From the NCBI GenBank assembly GCA_023678885.1, contig CM043006.1, positions 8,397,948 through 8,461,947 on the forward strand: DNA of 64,000 nt, written 5' to 3'. The position numbers and the translations under genes are program-made. The notes under the pieces are model-generated. The model made no database searches and was not told the origin of the DNA. It saw only the letters and a list, made by a program, of their open reading frames with translations. Positions 34,644-45,757 of the stretch are shown piece by piece; the stretch's first letter is position 1; the number at the start of each line of letters is the position of its first letter. Source of the DNA: Pogostemon cablin. Taxonomy: Eukaryota > Streptophyta > Magnoliopsida > Lamiales > Lamiaceae.

Positions 34644-36357
34644 TGATGCGAGTTTTCTTTGCATGCAAAATTAATCCCCAAGTATTAAGGATATCAATTG
34701 CAGCTTGAGCAAGTGACCAAGTGAATATCAAACCCAAAGGACGACGTATTATCAATTTAATTATTTACTAAATTAATTAAGATGAAAGGCAATAAGATTT
34801 GAGGTTTGAATTATTAAACTACTAAACAATTAATTAAAATAACAAATAAAATGAATAACACTAGAAGAATACGAAAGTGGATCAAGTAGGAGAATATGTG
34901 TTCTAGGATAATATAGTTTCACTCATTAATCTCCCTTTCGTGTGTTGATGTCCGACTCTACCTTGTGGAATATGGACGCATCACTAAACCATGCATATCT
35001 ACTCTATAGATACAAGTAAACATGCGTGTAACACGTGTGACTAACCTCGAAGCAAGAGATATAATTCTACCCCCCTTTTTATGTACTATCAGTATCAATT
35101 ATTTCACTGGCCAATTGGTACTCTGACCCAATATGATCTCCCTTTAGATGTACTATAAAATTATCCTCTTTATCCTACTTAATAACCCGAATGAAGCTTC
35201 GGAGTCCCCTCACTTAGAATCATAACATGAAATCTTGCCCATCAGTGAACGCACTCAATCAATAACCAAGATTTATATTTAGACTCTACATAACAGTTAA
35301 TTATGCACAAAATGACCGTGAGTATGAATTAAAAAAGCACAATCATATATAAAATAAATCCACAAGTAGTGTTGTATGAACTTTACACATGAAAGTTCAA
35401 TTAATTGGTAAAAACCTTCACAACTCTACTTCTACCAAAAAGGCTCTAGCCCATGATGTTACGAAGAACAATCATGGGTGTTGGATAGATCTTACCCGGA
35501 TGTCCGGAAAATACAACATAAATTAGGAAACGAATAAAACCATAGATGTGGGAGTAGTCGCGTCCTTCTCTGTCTTGAATCCTCCTCTTGGTTCTCCTCT
35601 TGATTTCACAGATGAATCTTCAAAGTGATGGATGAATGGAGGAAAGGATATGGATGATGGTTGGGGGGTGATCCCCCCTTGTAAGGTGTGGCTTGGTTGT
35701 GGCCTCCCTTATGGCTCTCTTGTTGTCTTTTCTCCTCCCAACAACGTCCATACTGTTGCATAAGCCTTCTTTTATACTTGTAATCGTGCCTCCCTGGCCT
35801 GGAATGAACTTTTTAAGTGATCACACGCATTGAGGGTGTAAAAATACCATAAGCCTTCTGAGGCTCAATTCGACTTCATCAACAGGTCGAATTCACCCCT
35901 CCAGGTCGAATTGGATGTCAAATTGACCTACTGTAAGTCCCAGGTGTTTGATTCGACCATATGCCCTTGTCAAATTGAAGTGATGAGGTCGAATTAGCAT
36001 TTCTGCCAATCAATTCGACCTCGATTCGACCTGATGCCCAGTTCGAATCCCTCTGTCGTAGTCAAATCCACATTCTGCTCGTTTTATGCTGTCAATTCGA
36101 CCAAAAGAGCTGGTCGAATTAACCTCCTTTTGGTCGAATTGTACTCCTGCTTCACCCAAACGGATGGCTTCGACTTCCTTTCTTTAGATTTCAACACTTT
36201 CATTCTGATTTCCTTCGAAAAACCACTCAAATGGCTCCAACAACACCTGATTCGTGACTTTTCACAATATATATCGGTTTAAAACTGATTACAACCTTCA
36301 AAAACTTCATAAAAGCACAAATTCAGGCGCAAGATTCGTGAATTTATACACTCATCA
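34644..36357 (-). repeat. 5' LTR of gypsy element 3 (LTR type II)
   Basis: This 1714-bp LTR lies inverted, between TGATGC at 34644 and CTCATCA at 36357. The TATA-like box is at 35769-35776 and the GTCGAATT array at 35868-36145. Confidence 0.9.
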
Positions 36358-36915
36358 TAGTTGTACCCCCTTGTACCCAGGTAAGCCTCTGTTTCAATGC
36401 AAATTATCTACGCATCACATGTGATACATATGTAATGTCCCAATTGATTCTTGTTAACTTTTTTTCTACTTTGCACTTTTAGAATAAAGTTTACTTGGCT
36501 AAACAAGGTAAGTACCAAGGTTTAAAATGTCGATATCAGTAAATATATTGGTACCTCAAATTTACTGATATATCGATGAATATATTGAATATCGATATCG
36601 GTAAAAATTTTAAAAATTGCGGAAACATGAAAAAAAAGAAAAAATATTTATTTAACTTTGAAATATATTATAACTAATTTTAATATATAAATACAATTTA
36701 AAATCACAATAAAACTCATAAAATATGATAATTAAATCAATAACATTTAAATAGTTTGAAATCATACCATAAATTTTATTAATTGTTTAACATATACTCC
36801 ACTTATACAAAGATGATGATCCATGAGACTCAATTATAAAATAAGTCATGTCGACTTGATCTAAATAATATTAGTACCAGCTCATCGAATTAGAAAAATT
36901 TTGAATATAATTCTA

Positions 36916-37169
36916 ATTTATCAATCTAAGTCCTGAAAACTGGGTAAATTATCAATTTAGGACCTGGATTACTTTTTCTATCAATTCATGTATAACTATC
37001 AATTTGGGGCATGAATTTAGGCCCTAAATTGATAAAATAGGAGATAATATTTGATAAATTCAAGCCCTATATTGATTAGTTTTACGTAATTCAGGCCCCA
37101 AATTGATAGAAAAAATAATTTAGGCCCCAAATTGATAGTTTACCCATTTTTTAGGTCTTGGATTGATAA
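36916..37169. mobile_element. Short MITE with 45-bp inverted ends (copy A only)
   Basis: The first 45 bases (TTATCAATCTAAGTCCTG onward) pair with the last 45 (ending GGTCTTGGATTGATAA). The interior repeats AATTTAGGCCCCAAATTGAT in both directions. Copy B (about 54180-54215) lacks the block. The exact target duplication is unclear. Confidence 0.7.
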
Positions 37170-37297
37170 TCTATCTTATCCAACTGTGCCAAACTAGGTT
37201 ATTTTTAATCAGATTGTACTATGTACGTGAACCCTCCTTATATTTTAGTTATAATATTTTTAATTAAAAGTTATAACAATTTTAATTAAAAAAGATA

Positions 37298-37476
37298 CTC
37301 CGTCCGTCCGCATCCAAGGTATCCATTTTATTATTTCTGGCATTCGCTTAAAAGGCATTCATTTCTCCTATTTAGTAAAAAAGTACACAATATGGACAAC
37401 CACTTCTCTCTAATATAACTACCCACTTTACATATAATAATAAGAAAATAGATACCTTAGAACCGGACGTAGGGAG
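37298..37476. mobile_element. Stowaway-type MITE (copy A only)
   Basis: CTCCGTCCGTCCG and GGACGTAGGGAG form the ends, flanked by TA on both sides. Copy B reads AAAAAAGATAATTAATT at the matching place (about 54325), which is the empty site. Confidence 0.85.
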
Positions 37477-37851
37477 TAATTAATTAAAAGAACATAAAAC
37501 TGTCTCACTATAAAATGGTTTCACACAAGTATTGTTTTATTTTTTACTTTACTTTTTAAAATTGAACAATTAATGATAAAAAAGGTATTTAGTATAAAAG
37601 TAAAGTAAAAAATCATTAACAATTTCTTTAAAATTATGGATAATATTTCGATATATCCTCAATATTTCATTGATATATATAGATATCTGAGAAAATTTGA
37701 ACTGTGACAAATCGATATCGATATTTATACCGATATTTCTCGATATTAGAAAAGAAATATTTTTCCCCAATATCGATATCGATATTGGTACTCTTCAAAA
37801 ATGGATATATCATAAAAATATCAAGGATATTTCTTGATATTTTAAACCTTA

Positions 37852-38660
37852 GTAAGAACACATGCTTCTATCCCTTATACACACATTTAGTTCTAGGTTT
37901 GACCTGGCTGAATCAAATGATACAGAGGATTTTGTAATATATATTATCAAAAGCTTGTTTAAGTATATATGAAGTTTGTACCTTGAATTTATTTCAAAGT
38001 GAGTAACTGATTTTAGTAGATCGTACCCGTACAATGTGACTGGTAATAAATTTCACATATGTGCATGACTCCTTCATTTTTCATCAATAAACTTTAGGAA
38101 AAATGCACTTTTGGTCACATACAAGAAGTTTCATTTCATTTTTTTATCCCTAACCTATTTTTTAGTCCGAAAAGTTATAATTTTGGTCTCATTCATTATG
38201 TTTTGGATTAAAACCGTTAGATCATATATATTATTTTTAAGGTTGGAAATATTCTCATAAAAAGATACTAAAGAACAGCTTCTGCAAACATTCTAGAAAA
38301 AATCCAAATAAATTTTCATTCACAAAATTTTAATTCCCACAAACAATAAATTCGCCTAAAACATACACTCCCAAAAACTAAAAATTACATCAAACAAATT
38401 CTCTAATAAATCTATAAGAATCCAGAAAATGAATTTCTTACTTCCTTGATTATTTTGAAGAGATATTCATCACAGATTTAAATATTTGACCAACAAAAGA
38501 TGGTAACATAGATACAGTTTCTAAGCTAATCGATTTGTTGACTTAACATAAAAAGCATTTTCCTAAAGGGGTTTAGTAGGAAGAGGCTTCCTTCATTCAG
38601 TCGGTACCATAGGGATTCTGAGTGGAGAATCTGTCGTGTCGGAGCACACTATCTATTAGA
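37852..38660. other. Gene-free stretch shared with copy B
   Basis: No coding signal or structural element is seen. It matches 54722-55480 in copy B. Part of it (38095-38215) resembles sequence found in plant DNA transposons (CACTTTTGGTC, TTTTGGTCTCATTC), but I cannot define ends. Confidence 0.4.
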
Positions 38661-41198
38661 ATATGGATCTGATCTGATTGACAGTCACTGAAAGCCGCCC
38701 AACGCACCAGAATCCACCGCGCCTTCTGTTCATTGCCACAGACACGAGCCGCCCAGTGTGCCAGAATCTGTCACGCCTCTTGCTCGTCGCCATAGATCCA
38801 CATCTTGCTTTTCTTGTCATTTATTGCATCATTGTATGTTCCAAGCTCACAAGACATTTCAACACCAGAAAAAAAAATGCAAAAGAGATCAAATTAGCAT
38901 GTGAATATCTAGATGGTGGGTACCTCTCTTTTTGTTCTGTCTCTAACAAGCTGGTATGTATTCAGCTTATCCTCATCATCATTTCCAGCCTCATTATGGT
39001 CTGTAACAACATCTGGAACTTGATTTGAACCATCCACAAGCTCTTCTTCTCCTGAAGAACCTGACTCTGTTTAGTGTTGTTCCTAGTGCTGCTGCATTTC
39101 TTACCACATTTCTGACATGCTGTCAGTGCTTCTCGAAATGCTATCACATTTCAAAGGCATGACAGTCTCCTGGAAAGTAACATCCCTGCTGATAAAGAAA
39201 TTCTTAATCTTTGTACACCACATATTGTAGCTTTTCATCCCTCTAGGATATCCAACATGTACACAACTTAATGCTCTTAGTTCCATCTTTTCTTGCTTCA
39301 CATGTGCATAGGCCAAGCATCCTATCACCTTGAGATAGTCGTAGTTTACTACTTTTTCACTCCACATCTCTTCTGGAGTTTTAATCCTATAGGAGTTGAT
39401 GGACTCCTATTTATCAAGTATGCAGTTGTAGCAACCATATAACCCCAAATGCTCTTAGGAAATCCACCACTACTCAACATTCATCTAACCTAAGGCTTAA
39501 AATATTGATATTAGTAAAAATACTGGTACCTCAATTCTATGGATATATCGATGGATATATCAAATATCGATATCGGTAAAAATTCAAAAAATGGTGGAAA
39601 CTTGAAAAAAATTATTTAACTTTGCAATATATTATATCGAGGAACACCTTTGTCAATATTTGTCCAGGTCCCCATAAATCCGAATGCACATACTCAAGAA
39701 CACCTTTAGTTGTGTGCTCATTTGTTCCATATTTTAGCCTCTTGGATTTTCCATAGACACAATGCTCATAATGCTCTATCTCGGTAATCTTGTCACAACA
39801 CAGTAGATTTTGCTTTGCCAACTCATGTAGCCCTTTTTCACTAACATATGCAAGCCTTCCATGCCAAAGAAGTATGCTGTCAAATTTGACAACATCCTGT
39901 GCTGTTCCAAATATTGAAGCATTTGTAATAACAACGTCCAAAAAGTATAGATCATCTTTCTTGATCCCTTTCCTCAGCACCTTTCCACCTCTTGACACAA
40001 CAAACTGACCATTTTCAGACTGAAACTTGCACTCTGAAGAATCAAGCATACCAAAGGAGATGAGGTTTCTCCTAAGCTCTGGAACATATCAAACATTGGT
40101 GAGATTCTTAACCACTGCATCATATATCTTGGTTTGAATTATTCATATCCCTATGATCTTACAAGCCTAATCATTACCCAAGAGAACTGAACCCCCATTA
40201 ACATGCTTCAAATCAGTAAATCAACGCCTCATCGGTGTCATATGATAAGTGCAATCTGAATCTAACACCTAATCAACATCACTATCCAAGGATGTTATTG
40301 ATAATGCCTCTGAATCTTATCCTGCTTCTTCCTCTTGATTTTCCATAGCCTGGTTAACTTGACACCTACTACTTTCACCAATTTCAAGAGACTTTCCTTT
40401 AAGGGCTTTCCACTAGAAGCAATTCTTCTTAAAGAGCCCAGGTTCTTGAAAATAGTAGCATTTCTTAACCTCTGAATTTTTGACAATTTTGTCTTGCTTC
40501 TTGTCCTTGAAACCTGATCCTCTCTTATTGTTCTTCTTACTCTGATCTGGTTTCTTGACCATCAATCCCTTAGCTCCAGAAACAACACTTGTAACAACAA
40601 CTTTTTGCAAATCCTTGGATCTTAATGCAACTTGAACATCATAAAGCCTAAGCCTATATGTGTTTCCATATAAGATTGTAACTCTGAAATTCTCAAAAGA
40701 TTTAGGCAAAGATGATAACAACACTAATGTTTTATCTTCCTCTTCAATCTAGACATCTATATTGTAAAGATCATCCAAGATTTTGTAGAAATCATCTACA
40801 TGAATTGTAAGAGGCTTTTCATCAGTCATCTTGAAGGCAAAGAGTTTCTGCTTTATGAACAACTTGACAGCAAGACTCATCACCATGTACAAGCTCTCAA
40901 GCTTATTCCATATACCTAAGGCAGTGTGCTCCTTTACAACTTCCCTCAATGCTTTGTCTCCTAAGCGAAGAATGATGGCTGAGTGTGCTTTCTGAAGAAT
41001 ATGATCATCTACAACTCCCCTAACATCTGAAGAACCAGCTTTCAAAGAATCCTTGATAATTTCAGTCTTCACCGGAAGAGGTGGCTTCAATGTTTTAGCC
41101 AATCCTTGATGAACAATGATTGCTTTTATCTTTAATCTCCACAGACCGAAATCTGCCTTCTCATTCAACTTCTCGATGTCAAACCTCACTGAATTCAT
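38661..41198 (-). pseudogene. Ty1/copia gag-protease-integrase pseudogene (copy A)
   Basis: The minus-strand reading starts MNSVRFDIEKLNEKADFGLW at 41198 and runs through a UBN2-type gag (to 40749), LLSSLPKSFENFRVTI (40724 on), and a degenerate zinc knuckle, CYYFQEPGLFKKNC. The protease site reads VLDSDCTYHMTP, with the catalytic-loop glycine changed to aspartate, after a TGG-to-TAG stop. The integrase N-terminal HHCC region is clear in 40049-39612 (HGRLAYVSEKGLHELAKQNL, then HCVYGKSKR). The integrase core is missing, with a fragment of an AAGGTTT-type transposon in its place (39490-39638). Integrase resumes as YMVATTAYLINRSPST and continues through 39367-39101. The reading fades near the start of reverse transcriptase (about 38780). 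Its LTR lies at 41234. Confidence 0.88.
39490..39638. mobile_element. End fragment of an AAGGTTTAAAATATCG-type transposon in copia integrase (copy A)
   Basis: About 150 bases match the left end of the 36516 element. They start CTAAGGCTTAAAATATTG and stop at TTATAT without a right end. The same fragment is at 56335-56437 in copy B, so it predates the duplication. It replaces roughly 100 codons of integrase. Confidence 0.75.
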
Positions 41199-41233
41199 CT
41201 TTAAATGCTGATTTTCCCACAGACAGAGCCAAT

Positions 41234-41882
41234 TGTTACGATGCTAGACCGAATGTTGTAACACTTCGACCAGCACTTCGAATTATCAGATTGAAAACAA
41301 CAAGAAATAACTAAATATAAATGTTGAAGACAAGTGTTTATTGTGGTTCGATAATAAAGATCTGCATCCACCTGAGGCTAAGAGGTTATTTTATTGATTG
41401 ATGGGTTTACAGGAGAGAGAATCACATAAAAATGAAGGAAAGATACATTTCACACTCAATCTGTAATTTCAGAAAATAACTAAGCTAACTTTTTCTGTTA
41501 TATCTTGGTTTTGGCCCTTTATATATGATTTCCAAAATAACCGTTTCATATACTAATGGAAAGCCTGGAATCCCAACTTCAATCTTGTGTTGATAATCGT
41601 CCAAAACAAACCTATTTGAACTGCAAAAAACTAACTTAAACAGGCCACCTGACTTGATTTCCAAGAAATCCCAAAACTGAGTTCTAAACTGTTTTTGTCG
41701 TATCTAAACATTGTGCATGCATTTCCAACCATTCTTAACATCTAAAACTGATCTAATTGTATTAGTTATGATGTCCACTCACTCATGACCCATTGAATGA
41801 AGATTTTACACCCAATCTTTACAAATAGAGTTCTAAATTATTATTAATGAATTGAGTCAGACCAATTATATGGGATATTACA
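41234..41882 (-). repeat. Probable 5' LTR of the copia element (copy A)
   Basis: On the minus strand the candidate LTR starts TGTAATATCC (41882) and ends ATCGTAACA (41234), 35 bases before the gag start codon. A TATA-like ATATATAAAGGG lies at about 41515-41526 on that strand. TG...CA ends and position support an LTR. The partner LTR is not in the window and the primer site is not convincing. Confidence 0.55.
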
Positions 41883-43034
41883 TTTGTGTAACTGGTATAA
41901 CATGTATCCAACTAACTACTTTTTTGGTCGGATGTTTTATAAATGTATAAATTTCTGTATTACTTGAATATATCCTTCGTTATTTATTTTATTTATTATA
42001 TTTTTAAAGTGTGTTGTAGGATAAATAAATGACAAAAGTGTGAAAAGTTTTATGGGATGAAGGAGGAAGTATATAATAATAATGGACAACACTTAGCATT
42101 ACCATCTCATCTGAGACGTTTTTACATTTTATAAATAATTATCAATTTTTATTAAAGATATTATTATCATTTATTATAAATGTTAGTATTACTTTTTAAA
42201 TTTAATACTTTGGTCAACGAGTACATGCATGCACTCATATTTGTATTGATTTTTATTCAATAGTGTATATGTATTTCTTAAAAATTGTATAACATTTTCA
42301 AATTCAATTTTTTAATTAAAAAAGTTAACAGAAAGTTCGCTAACAAAATGTACGAGTTTTTATTCATTAGTAGTATAAGTTTTTTTTATTAGTGTAAGTT
42401 TCTGAAGGTGGGTGCAAGATGCACCGTATAATTTGCCTACTTTTTATTTATACTACAAATCGAAATAATTTATTGAATAACTATCACTTTTAATTAATCC
42501 ATACTTTTTATAATTTGATAACTTATTATCCTTCTAAACAAAAAAAATCTTTTATAAGATGATCTACGCAAATTTTTATGTTATGCAATAATTGGCTAGG
42601 AGTTTGGTATTTGGGTCCAAAAGTACTAGGCACCCTCTACTTGTGTCTTTATATATGCCATTCTTATGAACAACAATTGTTCATATACATAATCCAATAT
42701 CAAATCTCATCCGAAAGTGCCCTACAATTCAAATACATAATCACAAGTTAGTGAAAAATCTCGATTCATATATATAGTTAATTGAATTAGTTAGTGTTAC
42801 TATGTTCATATAAATATATTTATTTTTCTTTTATGCTTAGATTCTGTCATAATTTTTTGATAGAAAAAAATGTGTATGATTTTCATGTTTTATAAATGCA
42901 AGTATATTCAAAGTACTGAAATTTAAATAATTTATTTTATTAGTTGTAATTGCTCATCCCTCAAAACTAGCTAGAATCAGTCAGGGAATGAATGTCACCT
43001 TAATCTAATAAGCTAAAAATACACTTTAATTTAA
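41883..43034. other. Gene-free AT-rich stretch
   Basis: I see no coding frame, inverted repeat or recognisable element. A TATA-like TTTATATATGCC at 42648-42659 precedes nothing identifiable. Confidence 0.4.
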
Positions 43035-44100
43035 TTATAAAAATAATTATTATTATAACTAGTTTTAATAGATAAATAAAATTTAAAATCACAATAAAAC
43101 TCATAATATATATGATAAGTAGATCAATAAAAATATATTTAAATAGTCAGAAATCATGTACTCCCTTCATCCCACGTATTTTTATTCACTTTTTTGGAGT
43201 TTCACACGTATTTTTACTCATTCCATTAATGGTAAAAATATACTACACATTTTATCTACTTTTTACACTTTATTATTCATTAATTCCAACAATTTATTTA
43301 CTTTTTTACGTTTTATTCATCATTCTCAACAACTTTATTTACTTTTTCTCGCTATATTATCAATTTAACCCTACTTTTTCTTATATTATATATTAAAATA
43401 ATATTTCTTAATTTACGTGCCCGTAAAAATATGTAAAAATACCCAAAATGGATGGAGTAATAATTATTACTAATTGTGTAATACATAATAACTAATATCA
43501 AAATGATGATCTATTAGACTCCAATGTAAAACATATTGATCTAAATAATAGTGGTACCAGCTTATCGAATTAAAATAATTTTGAACATAGTTCTGAATGT
43601 GTAAACACCATGTCGTTCTATCTTGTTTAATTGTGCCAAAATATTTATATTTTTAATAAAAATGTACTTTGTACTTGAACTTTCATTATTTTCTAGTTAT
43701 AATATGTTTAATGAAAAGTGATAATAATTTTAATAAAAAAATAATTAAGAAAACGTAAAACAATCCTTAGTATGAGATGGTTTCACGCAAATATTGCTAT
43801 ATTTTTTATATTATCTTTTAAACTAAACAAATTAATTACAAAAAATTATATTTAAGTGATAAAAGTAACATAAAAATCATTCAAAATATTCTTGAAAAAA
43901 ATGGAAATTGTTTTTATATTTTCGATATATCCTCGATATATCTCGACATCCAGAAAATTTTAAATTATGACAAATTGATATCGATATTAATATCGATATT
44001 TCATCGATATCAAAAAATAAATATTTTTTTCTCTAATATCGATATCGATACTCTCCAAAACTGGATATATTGTGGAAATATCTCGATATTTTAAACCTTG
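43035..44100. mobile_element. Third AAGGTTTAAAATATCG-type transposon, left end lost
   Basis: The right end (CGATATTTTAAACCTTG) and the ATCGATAT-rich subterminal part match the copies at 36516 and 53787. On the left, similarity begins near AATTTAAAATCACAATAAAA and the terminal repeat is missing. It lies between the duplicated segments and carries a Stowaway insertion. Confidence 0.7.
43161..43457. mobile_element. Stowaway-type MITE
   Basis: CTCCCTTCATCCCACGTATT and its partner ending ATGGATGGAG form the ends, with TA on both sides. The interior pairs over about 30 bases near each end. It inserted into the 43035 transposon. Confidence 0.8.
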
Positions 44101-44159
44101 CCCGCAGGGGATAAATAGGCGGTCCGAATTACATGTAAAAGAAGCGCTCAAAATTGATC

Positions 44160-44830
44160 AGTAGATTTTGTAGAGAGATGATGATGGAGTCAATGTAGAT
44201 GGAGAAGAATATAACGAAAGATTTGTTGGATGTGCTTATGGACTACAAAGGTGACGCTATGGACGGACCTCCACTTTACTTTTTAACAGTTATAACTGTT
44301 ATCATCTTTGTAAGCTTCCATCTTCCTCTTCTACAAGTTGAAATGCAATGTAAGAGGAACAATAAGAGAAGGGTTTGAAGAACATTTGAAAAACCACCCA
44401 AACCTAGATGCTGTCATTAAAGAAACTCTTTGGTGACACCCACCCCTTCCATTCTCATTCCACCACAAGGCCATGGATTCATGTATCATGCTTAGGTTCC
44501 ACATTCCTAAAGAACAATAATTTTTAGTCAATGTTTGGAAATTTGGATGTGACCCCATAGTTTGGAGAGATCCCATGGATTTCATCCTAGAGAAACTTTT
44601 AGACCACCCAGATGCAGCAGATTACAAAGGCCACAATTTTGATCAGATTAGGACGAAGAAAGTGCCCAGCAATATCTCTAGTTGTGCGGGTGTTTCCATT
44701 GACACTGTTGGTTTATATGTACACCAATCAATCACTATTACAATGGATAGAAAAATAAAAAGGAAAATTACTAACATTTCTTATATATCTGGACCTTGGA
44801 TCTTGAACGTCTCGGGATGATGGCAAAGTC
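44160..44830 (+). pseudogene. Cytochrome P450 pseudogene (CYP76-like)
   Basis: Plus-strand translation in shifting frames gives TKDLLDVLMDYKGDAMDGP (helix upstream of the oxygen-binding site), then DAVIKETLW followed by a stop and HPPLPF. This is the K-helix region, whose EXXR arginine has become tryptophan. Next are KAMDSCIM, FHIPKEQ, CDPIVWRDPMDF and DAADYKGHNFDQI. The haem-binding RRKCPAISL is readable only after a frameshift (cysteine codon at 44663-44665), and the last piece ends near LNVS. The I-helix with the threonine of the oxygen site is deleted, as is the N-terminal half. P450s of this type oxidise terpenoids at the ER; this copy cannot. The nearest family is a guess from the DYKGHNF motif. 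Confidence 0.75.
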
Positions 44831-45416
44831 GAGTTAAGTAGAACTCTTCCCGCAAGAAGAAACATGCCACGATAGTGCTCCAGTCTTGGCAGATCTTTCC
44901 CAAAGGTAAAAAGACTTCTCGTTTCTGATAAAGGCAACAACGCTATCGCAGGAACTCTGGCAAACTCAAAGAAAATGGAGGACTAGATCATACTAGGATG
45001 CAAGTGCTTGTGTTATGCAGATGCTTTGGATGTGGTATATGGAATGAGTACGGAATGACCCTATTTATAAGCTCTAGAGACCACCCCCATATGACATAAT
45101 TGCTTAATTTGTTATTCATTGTGTTCATACACAGAATTGTTACTGATTTTTGTTCACACACAATATTTGATTGTTCAGATATAATGTACCTCATGTTATA
45201 TTTGATGGAGAGGATCTGGGTTACTTTGTTCCCCAATCATGAATCGTTTTATGCCTAAAATTAAAATAGACTATTGGCTAGGCTCAAGCCCAAAATCCCC
45301 AATTAACTATATTTAATCCTCTCCACATGTGAGACTAATTTTACTCACTTTAGTTATTATTTAATTAGTAATTAATTTATTAATTAATCTTTACTAATCA
45401 ATTAAATTCTCCAACA
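44820..45416 (-). mobile_element. Ty1/copia-type LTR remnant (copy B)
   Basis: Counterpart of 1-521. The minus-strand start TGTTGGAG is at 45416 after the purine tract ATGTGGGGGAT (45417-45427). A TATA-like CTTATAAATAGG lies at about 45060-45071. The other end is unclear; TGATGGCAAAG at 44818 is a candidate but no primer site follows it. Confidence 0.55.
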
Positions 45417-45757
45417 ATCCCCCACATGAGTGATTTGGTGGGCATACAATGCAGACACACTATCCAATCCTCGTGAGACACTGATGTATTCGAATAGATA
45501 GCTTGGGACCTTAAACCTTCCATAGTCCAACACTATCGAGTATACCGGTGGCTTAGTAGACACAATGTCTTTGAACTACTCCTCCTAAGCGTATATTGAG
45601 ATTACAGTGTGAACACATCAATGTCTCGCACTCTACTTGTTCTTATATTCTGGTTTTTTCGGCCATGAACCCATTTGTATTCATAAGTGTTTTACCTTGA
45701 AGTGGCCACTCACTTCACACTTACATGGGTGACCTCCTATCTTATTTATCACACTCA
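45417..45757 (-). mobile_element. 3' untranslated tail of the copia element (copy B)
   Basis: Counterpart of 522-866 and uninterrupted. The join with the next block (CACACTCACTGCCTTCC) is the empty site for gypsy element 1. Confidence 0.45.

Larger units (their letters stand above)
21687..36357 (-). mobile_element. Non-autonomous Athila-like gypsy element 3, host of nested element 2
   Basis: On the minus strand its 5' LTR is 34644-36357. Its interior is 30671-34643 and its 3' LTR is split into 29350-30670 and 21687-22003 by element 2. The outer ends read TGATGC and CTCATCA. Flanks are CAGCT (21682-21686) and TAGTT (36358-36362), a 5-bp duplication differing by two C-to-T changes. The interior has gag and no pol domain. 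Roughly 110 bp of the 3' LTR is missing at the inner junction near 29350. The element inserted into the hAT element. Confidence 0.88.
18288..36391 (-). mobile_element. hAT transposon (ZMYM1/TTF-type), split by nested gypsy elements
   Basis: The element starts CAGGGACGG and ends with AGCCTCTG, whose inverse is CAGAGGCT. It is flanked by a perfect 8-bp duplication, TTTCAATG (18280-18287 and 36392-36399). Copy B shows a single TTTCAATG at 53663-53670 in otherwise matching sequence. Removing the gypsy insertion at 21687-36357 leaves about 3.4 kb, and the junction restores the palindrome GGGGTACAGCTTGTACCCC, a plausible subterminal transposase site. The transposase is on the minus strand and broken, so the element is dead. 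Confidence 0.9.
36516..37851. mobile_element. AAGGTTTAAAATATCG-type DNA transposon, no transposase (copy A)
   Basis: CAAGGTTTAAAATGTCG and its inverse (CGATATTTTAAACCTT in other copies) form the ends, and subterminal sequence is dense in ATCGATAT. Flanks are GTAAGTAC (36508-36515) and GTAAGAAC (37852-37859), an 8-bp duplication with one mismatch. Eight bases favour hAT; a 9-bp reading would favour Mutator-like, so the superfamily is open. It carries two later insertions absent from copy B (36916-37169 and 37298-37476). Confidence 0.75.
1..41882 (+). repeat. Segmental duplication, copy A (expanded by later insertions)
   Basis: The parts of this span that remain after removing the insertions at 867-7622, 8880-10725, 15340-16701 and 18288-36391 line up in the same order and orientation with 44820-57199. 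Base 1 matches about 44851, 7623 matches about 45758, 10726 matches about 47010, 12830 matches about 49080 and 36392 matches about 53663. The copies differ by many substitutions and small indels, so the duplication is not recent. The left end lies outside the window. The right end cannot be fixed because copy B is interrupted at 57200 before the homology runs out. Confidence 0.85.

Noticed and set aside
36358..36391. A host promoter or splice region (GTACCCAGGTAAGCC)
   Set aside because: It is the right end of the hAT element; removing the gypsy insertion joins it to 21686 and restores the hAT subterminal palindrome.
37600..37861. Coding frames in the ATCGATAT-rich transposon end
   Set aside because: Frames rich in Ile, Asp, Tyr and Arg follow from the repeated ATCGATAT sequence and are not conserved as protein in the other copies.
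44728..44940. A minus-strand protein beginning MLPLSETRSLFTFGKDLP
   Set aside because: The first part overlaps the copia LTR and the rest is antisense to the P450 pseudogene; copy A preserves the DNA but no meaningful frame.
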